Source: an archaeon (GTDB taxonomy: Archaea > Nanobdellota > Nanobdellia > Woesearchaeales > GW2011-AR9). Taken from it: a DNA stretch of 5,696 nucleotides. Position 1 is the first letter of the stretch; the number at the start of each line of letters is the position of its first letter. This document shows, in pieces, positions 1 through 5,696 of this stretch. The stretch lies in assembly GCA_023266155.1 (NCBI GenBank), contig JAHFRS010000080.1, positions 1 through 5,696 on the forward strand, read 5' to 3'. A model generated the notes under the pieces. That model made no database searches, was not told where the DNA came from, and worked only from the letters and a program-made list of their open reading frames with translations. Position numbers and translations under genes: made by a program.

Positions 1-794
1 TATAACGCATCACGAATGTTTTCCGGTGATGTGGTCTTGTGAGGGATAAAAGCACGCACTTCCGTTCCTGATACTTCCGGCGCTCGGGCAAAACCATTTT
101 TGGCTTGAGGAAGAATGGCCGCTTTCCAATCTTTATTTTTTTTGTCATGGTAAATTAACGCCTGTACTGCGGTAGAGGCATCACGTGGGCGGGAAATTAC
201 TTTGACTACTTCTGCTAAATCAACTACGGAATACCAGCCAATGCCATGCTCGCCAATTTTGGTCTGATCAAATTCCTTGCCAGAATTATAAGGGATCAAT
301 AAATCCTGTACCAATGAGGGCAGATCCATCCCACAGCCATAGTCACGCACGTGCAGGATGTAATATTTATCACTTTTTTCCAGATCAATCTGAACTGTGT
401 GTTTGATGTCGTGCGGATCATAGGCATCAAGGGCATTCTGTGACAATTCACGAAGAGCGGCATGTTTTTCACCAAACTGCGCTTCAATAGTCTTTTCCAC
501 AATGCTGGGAAATAATTTAGTCGTCGTCACGCCTTCTTTAGTTTTCGCAATCAACGCTGCGGCCGGCGCAAAACTATCTTTACTCTCTGTGGTATGATCG
601 TCAGCTTGCTCGTCGTCTTCCGATACTTTACCTTCCGATATCCCCCCATTCTTTGGCAACACGTCCAAAAATGCGGTAAAGTCGCCGGCCATCTGCATCA
701 TCACAAGGTCAGCGAGTGAAAGAGTATATGGTTTTGAAGTGCCTTCTTGTGCGAGTTCTTTCAGTTGCTGTCGTAAGAGTGATTTTTTAGCCAT
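1..794 (-). CDS. Hsp90-like GHKL ATPase A (N-terminal part; runs off the window)
   Basis: This open frame starts at ATG 794 and continues past base 1, giving 264 codons without a stop. Three GHKL (Bergerat-fold) ATP-binding motifs are visible: the N-box RELSQNALDA (E116, N120, D123), the G1 box DYGCGM (151-156), and the G2 lid box GEHGIGW (181-187). This motif set is known from Hsp90, MutL, gyrase B and histidine kinases. E116 would be the general base and N120 would hold Mg2+. The first 75 residues lack the fold and include an acidic stretch (about 54-73). The start is the first possible one, because an in-frame TGA lies two codons upstream, yet no good Shine-Dalgarno sequence precedes it, unlike the other genes here. 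It has the same motif order as the ATPase encoded just upstream (925-2670), including a shared LLIPYN/LLIIPFN segment, so the two are probably distant paralogues. No signal peptide is seen, so it is likely cytoplasmic. The GHKL call is firm; the biological role is unknown because the C-terminal part is missing. Confidence 0.9.
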   Translation of the reverse strand, partial: MAKKSLLRQQLKELAQEGTSKPYTLSLADLVMMQMAGDFTAFLDVLPKNGGISEGKVSEDDEQADDHTTESKDSFAPAAALIAKTKEGVTTTKLFPSIVEKTIEAQFGEKHAALRELSQNALDAYDPHDIKHTVQIDLEKSDKYYILHVRDYGCGMDLPSLVQDLLIPYNSGKEFDQTKIGEHGIGWYSVVDLAEVVKVISRPRDASTAVQALIYHDKKNKDWKAAILPQAKNGFARAPEVSGTEVRAFIPHKTTSPENIRDAL

Positions 795-924
795 GGTTCA
801 GATGATTGGTTTCTGGTGTTCCGGTTTCTTCTGCTGATATAGACAATTCCGTTGTTTACGTGATATTGACCGCAATTGTCTATTCCGATAATTTCGTTAC
901 ATGAATGTCACTTCATCAACGAAA
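795..924 (-). other. Intergenic region between GHKL ATPases B and A
   Basis: This 130-nt gap is the only sizeable non-coding stretch in the window. It is filled mostly by the two inverted repeats. The remaining 44 nt before ATPase A is purine- and AC-rich on the coding strand, with no convincing Shine-Dalgarno sequence. I see no small ORF and no clear promoter. A TAGACA hexamer occurs within the second repeat, but no good -10 box follows at the right distance. Confidence 0.7.
839..883. repeat. Second 45-nt inverted repeat between the two GHKL genes
   Basis: The arms ATAGACAATT (839-848) and AATTGTCTAT (874-883) form a perfect 10-bp inverted repeat around a 25-nt spacer. It begins 2 nt from the other palindrome and has the same 45-nt total length, but its arm sequence differs. 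It ends 44 nt before the start codon of ATPase A, so it would lie in that gene's 5' leader. It could be a paired operator or an RNA hairpin controlling ATPase A relative to the upstream genes. No T-tract follows. Confidence 0.75.
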
Positions 925-930
925 TTATCG
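886..930. repeat. 45-nt inverted repeat covering the ATPase B stop codon
   Basis: The arms CGATAATTTCGTT (886-898) and AACGAAATTATCG (918-930) are perfectly complementary over 13 bp. Inside the 19-nt loop, ATGAA (901-905) pairs with TTCAT (912-916), leaving a 6-nt apical loop. The predicted RNA hairpin therefore has 18 bp with a small internal loop. The last codon CGA and the TAA stop of ATPase B lie in one arm. The stem is AT-rich and no T-tract follows on either strand, so a classical intrinsic terminator is unlikely. An RNA-stability or processing hairpin, or a protein-binding palindrome, fits better. The pairing is seen directly; the role is inferred. Confidence 0.85.
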
Positions 931-2670
931 ATATTGTTCGGGGAAAAGCTTTTCACAGATCAATCGCTGGACTTCATCCTCCAGACTTTCTTTCCTTGTA
1001 TTCCATTGTCGCCTATTTGCCTGTACACGCGGGAGCGCACAATATTCTGTCGTAAGCGCATAGACTTTTGTCGGATCTAATGCTCCTGAGACCAACGGAT
1101 GGCGTGTATTGATGTAAAGGCTACTCTGATAGCAAAGATACGGAGATGGTCCAACCGGAATCGGCAGCTGTGATGAAGGCTCTCCCAGATAAATCTGATT
1201 AAAAATAAGATCTTTCACCGGACTTAGTTCCCGGGCGACGAGATGGAGATTAGGATAAAAAGCGGCGTCAAGTTTTCCTTTTTCATGAAATTCTACTTGA
1301 TTTAACGTCTCTCTTATCGTGAAGGCATTTCTCATGAGCTGATCACCAGAACCATATAATTCACCCCAATAACTATGGGCACCATATTCTGCGTGAAATC
1401 CCACCTCTTCTAATCCCGCTTTACCAAAAAAATGGGTAAAACATTCTAATTCCGGAATGGTGAGCACATATTTTTTTTTCGGCAGCAGTACTTCACGCAG
1501 GGTGTCAATATTAGGAATATTCTTGATGCTTTTAATCTCAAACGCGGCCATCAGCGAGGGAATAACTGCTAACAACCATTGAAGTTCTTGATCTTCTGTC
1601 TCTTTATCTTCTGCCAATTTTTTGCTACCTTTTTTATCTTGACTCTTTAGTTCCTGCCACTCTTTCTGCCAGTCACGTACATACTGTTCCATGGCTTTAA
1701 ACGTCGCATTGACACAATGCTGATAATTTATATCTTTCTTGAATTCATCACGGCCTTCGACCAATTGCACCCCCGCAGGAAATGAAACGGTGGTGTCATA
1801 ACCGGTGATGTTGGTGAGCCTGCGAACGCAGACACCTTGAGAGGTCAAATGAATAATGCCTAGTTCCCCCTTAGCAATAGACTGTTCTAAACGCAAGCCT
1901 ACTTCCTGTGTCACTTTTTTCCCACGGAGTTCCAGTTCCACGGGTTGCGCATACCAAGGTTCATCACAATCATCATTCACCGCCTCGCCATTGATACGAA
2001 TCCTGGCCCGATAGGCAGGAATACCTTTCACCTGGTTCCAGATATAGTATAGTAAGTTTCTTTTACCAATTATTCTCCGGCGAATCTGGACTCCGGTGCC
2101 GGCAGGATAATGCCGCCAACTTGGACCTAACGCTAAGCGTAAGTCATGAACATTATCACCATCGGCATAAAAAATAAGGTTATAGCTTTCCTTCCCTGTT
2201 CTCGTGGTCAAGCCGACACTATTTTTGGGGTTTTCCAGACAGTAATTAAGACAGGATAAGAACCCCACGCCAAAACGGCCAATTTCGTCAATGCCAGTTT
2301 TTTCTGTATTGAAAGGAATGATCAGTAAGCGCAGAATTTGGTCTAACGTCATGCCCGTCCCGTTGTCGATGGTGGTAAATTTTCTCCACCCCACATTGAT
2401 GCGGATATAATAATCATCCTGTAATCCGGATGGCTTGGCATCTACGGCATTAAGGATGACTTCCACCATCGGCCGATCACGATTGGAAAATTGCTTGAGC
2501 ACTTCTTCACGGAGAATTTTATTGATATACGCGGCATTACCGGCTCGCTGGGGCAAAATGTCTTCCAGAGGCTGGTCCCGTTTCACGGTCTCGACAACGC
2601 GCTCCAACGTATCACGGTGCAAGCCAGCACCAATCCATGAAACTAACGGGTAATCATAGATTCTGCTCAT
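925..2670 (-). CDS. Hsp90-like GHKL ATPase B, complete (581 aa)
   Basis: This is a complete protein with a GHKL ATPase domain at about residues 45-200. The motifs are the N-box MVEVILNAVDA (E70, N74, D77), the G1 box DNGTGM (102-107) and the G2 lid box GRFGVGF (131-137). The last closely resembles the HtpG/Hsp90 glycine loop. Residues about 200-330 probably form the S5-like transducer domain, with EGRDEFKKD (305-313) placed where a conserved Arg often sits (inference). A charged Lys/Glu-rich linker (about 335-362) leads to a C-terminal region of about 220 residues that I do not recognise. At 581 aa it is near HtpG size, but the C-terminal part does not look like HtpG. The start is well supported: GAGGTGAT lies 6 nt upstream, and the ATG overlaps the TGA of the vWA/peptidase gene. 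The frame ends in TAA inside a long inverted repeat. No signal peptide or membrane segment is apparent. It presumably works as an ATP-driven clamp, perhaps with ATPase A. T4 rIIA-like phage proteins are also GHKL ATPases and are a possible comparison, but I cannot test it here. Confidence 0.93.
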   Translation of the reverse strand: MSRIYDYPLVSWIGAGLHRDTLERVVETVKRDQPLEDILPQRAGNAAYINKILREEVLKQFSNRDRPMVEVILNAVDAKPSGLQDDYYIRINVGWRKFTTIDNGTGMTLDQILRLLIIPFNTEKTGIDEIGRFGVGFLSCLNYCLENPKNSVGLTTRTGKESYNLIFYADGDNVHDLRLALGPSWRHYPAGTGVQIRRRIIGKRNLLYYIWNQVKGIPAYRARIRINGEAVNDDCDEPWYAQPVELELRGKKVTQEVGLRLEQSIAKGELGIIHLTSQGVCVRRLTNITGYDTTVSFPAGVQLVEGRDEFKKDINYQHCVNATFKAMEQYVRDWQKEWQELKSQDKKGSKKLAEDKETEDQELQWLLAVIPSLMAAFEIKSIKNIPNIDTLREVLLPKKKYVLTIPELECFTHFFGKAGLEEVGFHAEYGAHSYWGELYGSGDQLMRNAFTIRETLNQVEFHEKGKLDAAFYPNLHLVARELSPVKDLIFNQIYLGEPSSQLPIPVGPSPYLCYQSSLYINTRHPLVSGALDPTKVYALTTEYCALPRVQANRRQWNTRKESLEDEVQRLICEKLFPEQYR

Positions 2671-4622
2671 GACCGTATCACCTCGCCATAAAAGTCTTTG
2701 GTGAAATGAATTCCGGCATGAAGAAAATCTTCTGCCTTTTTGATGGGATGGACGGGCAAGCCGCGCTGTTCAACACCTTTGGAAAAAGAGGTGGGCTGGC
2801 CGCCCAGCAGAAATAAGTAAAACGCGATTCCTCCCCTCGTTTGAATCTCGTCAATTTCTTTCAGCAGATCATCGACATTATTTTCAAAATTAAAATCAGT
2901 GTCGCTCAGCATAAAGCAAATGGCATTATCCCGCCGCGTTTCACGCAGGTTTCTCAATACTGTAGGATCAAGCACTGTGCCTTGGCCTTGATAATCAAAG
3001 AGGGTTCTTTTGACAGTGTTCAGCTCGGCATAGGAACACCAGCTAGAACTGTGGGTCTTATTTGAAAAATTGGCTAGATAATAGTTGAGCAACGGCGCTA
3101 AACCTTTCTCTTCCAGATACTTGATCATGGAATAAAACGTGAGCGCCGCAAAATGGTACTCGCCTTGCCCATCTCTGTCAAAGGGATTAAAATTCATCGA
3201 GGTACTACTGTCAAAGATCCAAGCTAAATCCGGCAAGCCGCCTTGCTTTTCTTCGACTTCAATAGGTAAAACAAGAGGAGTCGTGCGGCGGTACAGTTGA
3301 ATATTGTTCCCATCTTTTGTTCCCTCTTTATTGTTATAGATTCGTGTTGCGGCCCAATCGATTCCCGTCGTGCTAAATTCGCTCAGCGGCATTTCTTCCT
3401 GTCCCAAAGGGATTTCTAGATGAGGAGAAAGTAATTCCTGCTCCTCGGCAAAAAGCGCGAGGCGGCCAGCCCGTTGTGTATACAAGCGATCAAGACGTTT
3501 AAATTGCTTGAGAAATGGTGAGGTATAGGGAACATGTACTGATTCGCTGATGAGGCGTTTAATAATCTCTCGACCAGGATTATACTGTGGTATTTTCTTA
3601 CCGTCGTCATCGTCACCGTCGTTGCCTTTGTTACCATTGTCTTTGTTACCGTTGTCTTTGTCACCCTTGCCTTGCTGAGCTGGACGGTTTGGTTTTTTCC
3701 CTTGTTGTTTTCCTGAACTAGAACCAGAACCTGACGAAGGTTGTTTCCGTGTATAGGAACTTTCCATCCATTGCAACTGCTGCCGAAGAAAGGGATAAAT
3801 AATCAATGCATACTCTTCTGCCATCGAACCCCATTGGGACGTATCCTGCATTTTTCGAAGCATGGTGCCAATATCCTGTTCGGCTAACTCGCCATGGATA
3901 GCGTTCTTCGTAATCTCTCGGTCTCCGGTAAAAATATCCATGATTTTGCTTCGATACCGGGAAAAGCTGGCAAAAAATCGCGGAAAGAATTGTTGTATTT
4001 TACCATAAAAGTCTGGATTGGTCTGGCACAAGATTTGATTGGAGGACAGAAACAGGGCATGCGCTTTATCTGCTTTTTGCCCCAGCATCCGTTTCGTATA
4101 ATTGTTCATGACAATATAGAGCAAGGCCAGCCCGTCACGAAAACGCTGTGGATCTTCATCGGTGTGAGCATTGATCGTGTTGAGAATGGTGTCAGTATAC
4201 ATATTATGGATGTAAAAACAGAGCCCCTGAATCGAGTCCATCCGATACTCTCTTCCTTCAATCGCCCGATAAATGCCCGTAATGATGTTCTGCAAATCTT
4301 CTTTCGTTTTGGGAGCATGCGCAAAATGGCCGTGCTCATGGTTTAAAATAGCATACATCATCTTTTCAATCGCGGCTGTCCGTGAAAAAGGCAGTTTTTC
4401 CTGGGTGATGGCCGTATCCACTGCGTTATAGAAATCTTCTCCCACGATAACATGAATTTTCCATTCCGACAGCGTGATATGCGCACCAAATGAACTGAGA
4501 GTAGGTTCGACAACGATTTGAAGATCTCTGAATTGCGTCCAGCGTTTCTGCTCAATGATCTGATGGCATATCTGTCCAAGATCCTGCTGTAAGATGGCAG
4601 CAGGGCTTGCAGACGAGGTCAT
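2667..4622 (-). CDS. Metallopeptidase-like (HEHGH) and vWA domain protein (651 aa)
   Basis: The protein has two recognisable parts. The N-terminal part carries HEHGH at 95-99, a zincin HExxH motif, followed by AIEGREYRMD (120-129), where E122 is a plausible third zinc ligand. This resembles the LEDxRIE segment of CobT/NorD-type and DUF2201-like vWA proteins. A low-complexity Ser/Gly then Asn/Asp/Gly/Lys-rich linker follows (about 295-342). The C-terminal vWA domain (about 463-640) has a complete metal-ion-dependent adhesion site: DSSTS (471-475), T549 in GQGTVLDP, and SDTD (573-576). vWA domains of this type bind partner proteins through Mg2+ and usually work with AAA+ ATPases. Here the downstream neighbours are two GHKL ATPases instead. 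The start at 4622 overlaps the upstream stop (ATGA) and has GAGGGTG 4 nt before it; the next Met is residue 88. The stop overlaps the start of ATPase B. No secretion signal is seen. A CobT-like cobalt chelatase subunit is unlikely without cobalamin genes nearby. The domain calls are strong. Proteolytic activity and substrate are unproven. Confidence 0.9.
   Translation of the reverse strand: MTSSASPAAILQQDLGQICHQIIEQKRWTQFRDLQIVVEPTLSSFGAHITLSEWKIHVIVGEDFYNAVDTAITQEKLPFSRTAAIEKMMYAILNHEHGHFAHAPKTKEDLQNIITGIYRAIEGREYRMDSIQGLCFYIHNMYTDTILNTINAHTDEDPQRFRDGLALLYIVMNNYTKRMLGQKADKAHALFLSSNQILCQTNPDFYGKIQQFFPRFFASFSRYRSKIMDIFTGDREITKNAIHGELAEQDIGTMLRKMQDTSQWGSMAEEYALIIYPFLRQQLQWMESSYTRKQPSSGSGSSSGKQQGKKPNRPAQQGKGDKDNGNKDNGNKGNDGDDDDGKKIPQYNPGREIIKRLISESVHVPYTSPFLKQFKRLDRLYTQRAGRLALFAEEQELLSPHLEIPLGQEEMPLSEFSTTGIDWAATRIYNNKEGTKDGNNIQLYRRTTPLVLPIEVEEKQGGLPDLAWIFDSSTSMNFNPFDRDGQGEYHFAALTFYSMIKYLEEKGLAPLLNYYLANFSNKTHSSSWCSYAELNTVKRTLFDYQGQGTVLDPTVLRNLRETRRDNAICFMLSDTDFNFENNVDDLLKEIDEIQTRGGIAFYLFLLGGQPTSFSKGVEQRGLPVHPIKKAEDFLHAGIHFTKDFYGEVIRS
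2677..2684 (-). promoter_or_regulatory. Strong Shine-Dalgarno site of GHKL ATPase B
   Basis: The minus strand reads GAGGTGAT, an eight-base match to the complement of the conserved 16S rRNA 3' end, 6 nt before ATG 2670. It lies inside the last codons of the vWA/peptidase gene. It fixes the start of ATPase B and suggests efficient initiation independent of, or in addition to, coupling through the ATGA overlap. Confidence 0.8.
3627..3671 (-). repeat. Imperfect 15-nt tandem repeat in the vWA-protein linker
   Basis: Two adjacent 15-nt units (3642-3656 and 3627-3641) differ at one base and each encode DNGNK. A more diverged third unit (3657-3671) encodes GKGDK. The repeat stays in frame and lies in the low-complexity linker between the peptidase-like and vWA parts. 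Its length may vary between strains by slippage in 5-residue steps, changing tether length without a frameshift. Confidence 0.75.
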
Positions 4623-5500
4623 GCTCCACCCTCTGGAAACTGATCACTGATGCTCGTGATGTTCATTCGACGAAAAGAATCATGGTTCAAGTGAGGCTGA
4701 ATGAGAGAAAATAATTGTTCCCACGCGGGAAAAAGATGAGCAGGAAGGCTTTGGTTGTTCACTCCTGTGGCTTTATACTGCCACTGATAGTGCGCTGGCT
4801 GCAGCTGTATAATCTTACAAGATTCAAGAATCATCTGGTGATCAACGTTATCATGGGCATATCCGGCATTCTCTATTTGTATCGCTGCTGCCCGTTGCAG
4901 GAGCTGCTGCTCCGCCTCCGTTAAAGAAATATCTTCCACATAAAGAGGTTTATACTGTGTCCATAATAATCGCTTTCTCACTTTTTGTTGGAGTGTCGCT
5001 GTTTTAAGTTCCGTGATCCCTTCTTTGTTTTTTAAGAATGTCAATCCCAGTGAGCCACTAAGATGATGAAATTTCTGGACATGGAGGGATGATTCCGGGA
5101 GTTCATCCTGTTCCGGTGCTTGTTGATGATAATGTCGTTCCGATACGTTAAGATAGGATGTCAATTCTGTCAGTGGTATTCCTGTAAACTCGGCATGTAA
5201 CTCGCCTCGTACGTGAGGCCAGATTTTGTGCAGTGCATCTGTTTCACTCTGCATGAAAATGCCGGTAATATCCGGCCTGTTCAAAGTCGAGGCGAGAGCG
5301 AGAGACAAAGTAGATGAAGGGGAATCAGTAGGATATTGAAACACATGGATGCCCTCTGTAGCGTTGCCGGGCTGGAGGTAGCGGTGCGCATAGGTAAAAA
5401 CAGCATCGTGGAGAAATCCCCGGAACGAAATATCCTGCTGTTTTCTTCCGATGTCATGATGCCATAATTCTCCCAGTCGGGAAAAATCTGTTTTAAACAT
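4619..5500 (-). CDS. Hypothetical protein (293 aa), no recognised family
   Basis: I do not recognise this protein. It is soluble-looking, with no signal peptide or membrane segment, and rich in His (19 of 293 residues), Gln and Leu, with one Cys (C228). The His residues are scattered, including HH at 14-15 and 145-146 and HYH at 123-125, and form no clear zinc motif. Residues about 165-210 look helical and charged. A longer frame opens at 5590, but I chose ATG 5500 because GGAG lies 6 nt upstream and it begins 2 nt after the stop of the preceding gene; the longer start would overlap that gene by about 88 nt. Its TGA overlaps the ATG of the vWA/peptidase gene, so the two are probably translationally coupled and their products may interact. 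It could be an adaptor or a substrate-recognition subunit, but that is inference from position only. Confidence 0.8.
   Translation of the reverse strand: MFKTDFSRLGELWHHDIGRKQQDISFRGFLHDAVFTYAHRYLQPGNATEGIHVFQYPTDSPSSTLSLALASTLNRPDITGIFMQSETDALHKIWPHVRGELHAEFTGIPLTELTSYLNVSERHYHQQAPEQDELPESSLHVQKFHHLSGSLGLTFLKNKEGITELKTATLQQKVRKRLLWTQYKPLYVEDISLTEAEQQLLQRAAAIQIENAGYAHDNVDHQMILESCKIIQLQPAHYQWQYKATGVNNQSLPAHLFPAWEQLFSLIQPHLNHDSFRRMNITSISDQFPEGGA
4627..4633 (-). promoter_or_regulatory. Shine-Dalgarno site of the metallopeptidase-vWA gene
   Basis: The minus strand reads GAGGGTG, with its GAGG core 7 nt before ATG 4622. It sits in the last codons of the preceding gene and supports this start together with the ATGA overlap. 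A GGAG closer to the ATG (4624-4627) is too near to act as the main site. Confidence 0.6.
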
Positions 5501-5502
5501 GG

Positions 5503-5696
5503 TCAGCTCCGATAAAGTTCTAAAGCTCGTTGTCTCTGTTCGTGTGCCTGTTCTTTCATGAGGTACGGCGAAAGGACTCGCCAGAGCCAAGGGTTATGCT
5601 GATTACAGTAGGCCTTCACCTTACCAAGTTCTTCTGGCGTGCCTTGCCCTTGCAGTAATGAAGCAATATTCTGCAGCTCTGGACGTTCTAGACCTT
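5503..5696 (-). CDS. 3' end of an upstream gene (last 63 codons), product unknown
   Basis: An open frame enters from the right edge and ends with TGA at 5503-5505, giving the last 63 residues of a protein. The visible tail is charged and probably helical. It contains PEELGKVKAY, a Trp-rich NPWLW segment, and a Glu/Gln/Arg-rich final helix ending in LELYRS. No family is recognised. The stop lies 2 nt before the start of the 293-residue gene, and the GGAG serving that gene lies within this frame's last codons, so it belongs to the same operon. In CobS/CobT- or MoxR/vWA-type clusters the gene upstream of the vWA protein is often an AAA+ ATPase. This tail does not allow that to be confirmed or excluded. 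Confidence 0.7.
   Translation of the reverse strand, partial: GLERPELQNIASLLQGQGTPEELGKVKAYCNQHNPWLWRVLSPYLMKEQAHEQRQRALELYRS
5507..5510 (-). promoter_or_regulatory. Shine-Dalgarno site deciding the start of the 293-aa gene
   Basis: The minus strand reads GGAG 6 nt before ATG 5500. This favours the shorter reading frame over the in-frame start at 5590, which would lie deep inside the upstream gene. Confidence 0.65.

Noticed and set aside
296..502. A 68-codon minus-strand frame
   Set aside because: It is an out-of-frame shadow of ATPase A across its N-box and G1 region, and its translation has no recognisable features.
849..883. Promoter for ATPase A starting from the TAGACA hexamer in the second palindrome
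   Set aside because: No good -10 hexamer lies 16-18 nt downstream (the best is GTAAAC), so the evidence is too weak to annotate.
886..930. Intrinsic transcription terminator after ATPase B
   Set aside because: The hairpin is strong but its stem is AT-rich and no T-run follows on either strand, so I list it as an inverted repeat of unknown role.
3894..4346. A 150-codon plus-strand open frame
   Set aside because: It lies wholly antisense to the metallopeptidase-vWA gene, whose HEHGH motif and overlaps are convincing. Its product shows no domain, and I see no reason to prefer it.
2667..4622. Cobalt chelatase subunit CobT
   Set aside because: The domain layout is CobT-like, but no cobalamin genes are visible and the neighbours are GHKL ATPases, so a cobalamin role is not supported.
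5501..5590. An extra 30 N-terminal residues for the 293-aa protein (start at 5590)
   Set aside because: It would overlap the upstream gene by about 88 nt, whereas ATG 5500 has a well-placed GGAG and a normal 2-nt operon gap.

Overview
The window holds one dense, single-direction gene cluster on the minus strand. In transcription order (right to left) it contains the 3' end of an unrecognised gene (5503-5696), an unrecognised 293-residue protein (4619-5500), a large protein joining a zinc-metallopeptidase-like domain to a von Willebrand A (vWA) domain (2667-4622), a complete Hsp90-like GHKL ATPase (925-2670), and a second GHKL ATPase whose 3' end runs off the window (1-794). No tRNA, rRNA, CRISPR array, transposase or integrase was seen.

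The first four genes are packed like an operon: a 2-nt gap, then two ATGA stop/start overlaps, each start with a readable Shine-Dalgarno sequence. The only real intergenic region is the 130 nt between the two ATPase genes. It carries two inverted repeats side by side, each exactly 45 nt from end to end and 2 nt apart. The first covers the stop codon of the upstream ATPase gene. Neither is followed by a T-tract, so they do not look like ordinary terminators.

The organism cannot be named from this sequence. Canonical Shine-Dalgarno sites, including an eight-base match to the 16S anti-SD, a standard code with TGA as stop, and tight overlaps fit a bacterium or a prokaryotic virus. Base composition is moderate and looks even across the window. 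The gene content is accessory rather than housekeeping.

Inferred working model: the vWA domain (complete MIDAS: DSSTS, a Thr, SDTD) acts as a metal-dependent docking module. The HEHGH domain in the same protein may be a peptidase or a metal-binding scaffold. The two GHKL proteins may form an ATP-driven clamp, possibly a heterodimer. CobT/NorD-like vWA proteins usually work with a MoxR/CobS-type AAA+ ATPase. None is visible here, so it may lie upstream, or the GHKL pair may replace it. A metallopeptidase-vWA protein operonic with two different Hsp90-like ATPases and an unknown partner is the main candidate for an undescribed system, perhaps a conflict or protein-remodelling module. Function is not shown by the sequence.
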